From Polyangia bacterium (GTDB taxonomy: Bacteria; Myxococcota_A; Polyangia; Polyangiales; Polyangiaceae), in contig JAUILJ010000167.1 in the NCBI GenBank assembly GCA_030433055.1, positions 1 through 11,497 on the forward strand: a stretch of 11,497 nucleotides of DNA. Reading direction: 5' to 3'. Shown piece by piece: positions 10,443-11,497 of the stretch. The notes beneath the pieces were generated by a model, which had not been told where the DNA came from, did no database searches, and was given only the letters and a program-made list of their open reading frames with translations. Position 1 is the first letter of the stretch. Every line of letters starts with the position of its first letter. The position numbers were made by a program, and so were the translations under genes.

Positions 10443-10486
10443 CACCGCCGCAGTCCATCGCTCGAGGGACGGACGCTGTGGCGAGC

Positions 10487-11497
10487 CTACTCCGCGTAGG
10501 CGCCGTAGCCACTCACGGCAGCATTTTTCGTATGGAAATCCCCGTTGGTCGAATCGACGAACTGAGGGTCATCCGTCAGCGTCTGGCTGACGCAACTTCC
10601 CGCCCCCGAGCCAACCGCGACGTTGTCGGTCACGGCCAGGCCTGCGGAGCACTGGTTGACCAACTCCCGGTCGACCACGAAGATGTTCTTCGCAAAGCTG
10701 GCGCTGGGAGTGCCGCCGTCCAGATTGATCTCGGAGCGCCCGCCGCCGCTCGACTGCGCTCCGTTGCGGAAGAAGGTGTTCTGCTCGACGACGACGCCCG
10801 ATACCGCGTCCCCGACGAAGCGGATCCCCGAATAGTAGTTCCCGTAGATCAGGTTGTAGCGCAGCGTCAGCTTCGTGATCGAGCCCGCACCATCCCCGTT
10901 GACGACCAGTCCGTCCTCGTAGTCGGCGTGCCCGTTTCCGTAGATGCGGTTCCGCTCGACCACGACCGAATCCAGCGCTCCGAACCCACCGCTGGCGGTG
11001 TACAGCTGGATCCCGCGCGAAGCGTTCCCGCGGATCACGTTGTTGCGAAGCGTGATGTTGCTGCCCGACGCCAGATAGATCCCGTGATCTTCGTGTCCTC
11101 CAGCGGAACATGAACCGAAGGCCTCCACGATGCTGTCTTCCAGCAACACGGTGTCGGCGTCCTCCACTTCGAGGTGCCCACCCTTGTGCCCTGTCGCGCA
11201 GTCCCCGGTGAGCGTGAGCCGTGTTAGGTCGATGTGGTTGCTACCGTCATGCACCGTGATCGTGTTGAACGAACCCGAAGCGCTGAGGCCACTCAGATCG
11301 AGCGTGAGGTTGGTCAGCGTCACGTGGGTCGCCCCTTGGTCGAACGCCACGCGCCCCGTAATCACCACGCCATCGCGGCTCTCGCCTACCCAAGCGATGG
11401 GCGCGGCCGCCGTGCCCTTCACGCCGTTGAAGTAGAGTGGCAGCGTCCCCCCGCGCTGGGTGTAGGCGCCATCGTGGATGAAGTAGCACGTCCCGGG
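10487..11497 (-). CDS. Right-handed parallel beta-helix (pectate-lyase-like fold) protein, C-terminal part
   Basis: The frame is open from the right window edge to a TAG at 10487-10489, giving 336 residues without the true N-terminus. A first visible segment CYFIHDGAYTQ, then LPLYFNGVKGTAAAPIAWVG, matches the entry region of secreted beta-helix proteins. It is followed by repeated helix coils with Asn-ladder patterns: HGIYLASGSNITLRNNVIRG, GIQLYTASGG, VVVERNRIYGNG, LTLRYNLIYGNYYSGIRF, VVVEQNTFFRNG. The end (DDPQFVDSTNGDFH, then GYGAYAE) is a usual C-terminal cap, without an anchor or sorting tail. Such proteins are mostly extracellular and bind or cleave polysaccharides, but catalytic residues of polysaccharide lyases are not identifiable here. 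The role may be structural or adhesive. The gene is convergent with the upstream lipoprotein. Confidence 0.88.
   Translation of the reverse strand, partial: PGTCYFIHDGAYTQRGGTLPLYFNGVKGTAAAPIAWVGESRDGVVITGRVAFDQGATHVTLTNLTLDLSGLSASGSFNTITVHDGSNHIDLTRLTLTGDCATGHKGGHLEVEDADTVLLEDSIVEAFGSCSAGGHEDHGIYLASGSNITLRNNVIRGNASRGIQLYTASGGFGALDSVVVERNRIYGNGHADYEDGLVVNGDGAGSITKLTLRYNLIYGNYYSGIRFVGDAVSGVVVEQNTFFRNGAQSSGGGRSEINLDGGTPSASFAKNIFVVDRELVNQCSAGLAVTDNVAVGSGAGSCVSQTLTDDPQFVDSTNGDFHTKNAAVSGYGAYAE

Noticed and set aside
9610..10590. A 326-codon plus-strand frame overlapping the lipoprotein gene.
   Set aside because: It is Arg/Gln/Pro-rich and without motifs, and it runs through the tandem repeat; the frame with a signal peptide and paired cysteines is the real gene.
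10574..10592. A perfect inverted repeat CGTCAGC-GTCTG-GCTGACG that looks like the ACTGACG operator.
   Set aside because: It lies inside the beta-helix coding region, has a 5-base centre instead of 4 and different arm order, so it is most likely coincidental.
10478..11113. A plus-strand frame of 211 codons opposite the beta-helix gene.
   Set aside because: The opposite strand has regular beta-helix coils with Asn ladders; the plus frame is its shadow.

Overview
The window is GC-rich, and its genes strongly favour G or C at third codon positions. It carries two predicted surface lipoproteins and a secreted-type beta-helix protein among unrelated small operons. Together this suggests a myxobacterium (Myxococcota, perhaps Polyangiales). 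This is an inference from style and gene content; there is no rRNA or marker gene in the window to prove it.

Layout. At the left edge (1-362, minus strand) is the start of a lipoprotein gene that runs off the window. A gene-free stretch of about 380 bp follows, holding two copies of one palindrome, ACTGACG-N4-YGTCAGT. One copy lies in front of the lipoprotein and the other in front of a plus-strand two-gene operon (740-6296). That operon is the most unusual part of the window. Its first gene encodes a 1217-residue protein with two BadF/HgdC-type activase ATPase domains in one chain, then a cysteine-rich and CoA-activase-related region, then a charged helical tail. Its second gene encodes a 626-residue HgdB-like/COG3581-type partner. 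No recognisable 2-hydroxyacyl-CoA dehydratase subunit or substrate pathway lies beside them, so the redox reaction they serve cannot be read from this window. A GC-rich hairpin (6315-6347) separates the operon from the next gene.

That next gene is a major facilitator superfamily (MFS) transporter (6387-7648) whose reading frame breaks near 6822-6836, so it is either a pseudogene or a sequence error. It is followed by a TetR-family repressor (7728-8300) and a short-chain dehydrogenase/reductase (8353-9165). The promoters of these two genes share an almost identical core in which a TGAAT-N4-ATTCA palindrome overlaps the -10 box. This makes a self-contained circuit: the repressor very probably controls itself and the reductase.

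The right end holds a second lipoprotein of unknown function with six paired cysteines (9284-10348), a short 16-19 bp tandem repeat array (10367-10442), and, convergent to it, the C-terminal part of a right-handed parallel beta-helix protein (minus strand, running off the right edge). No tRNA, rRNA, CRISPR array, insertion sequence or transposase gene was seen.
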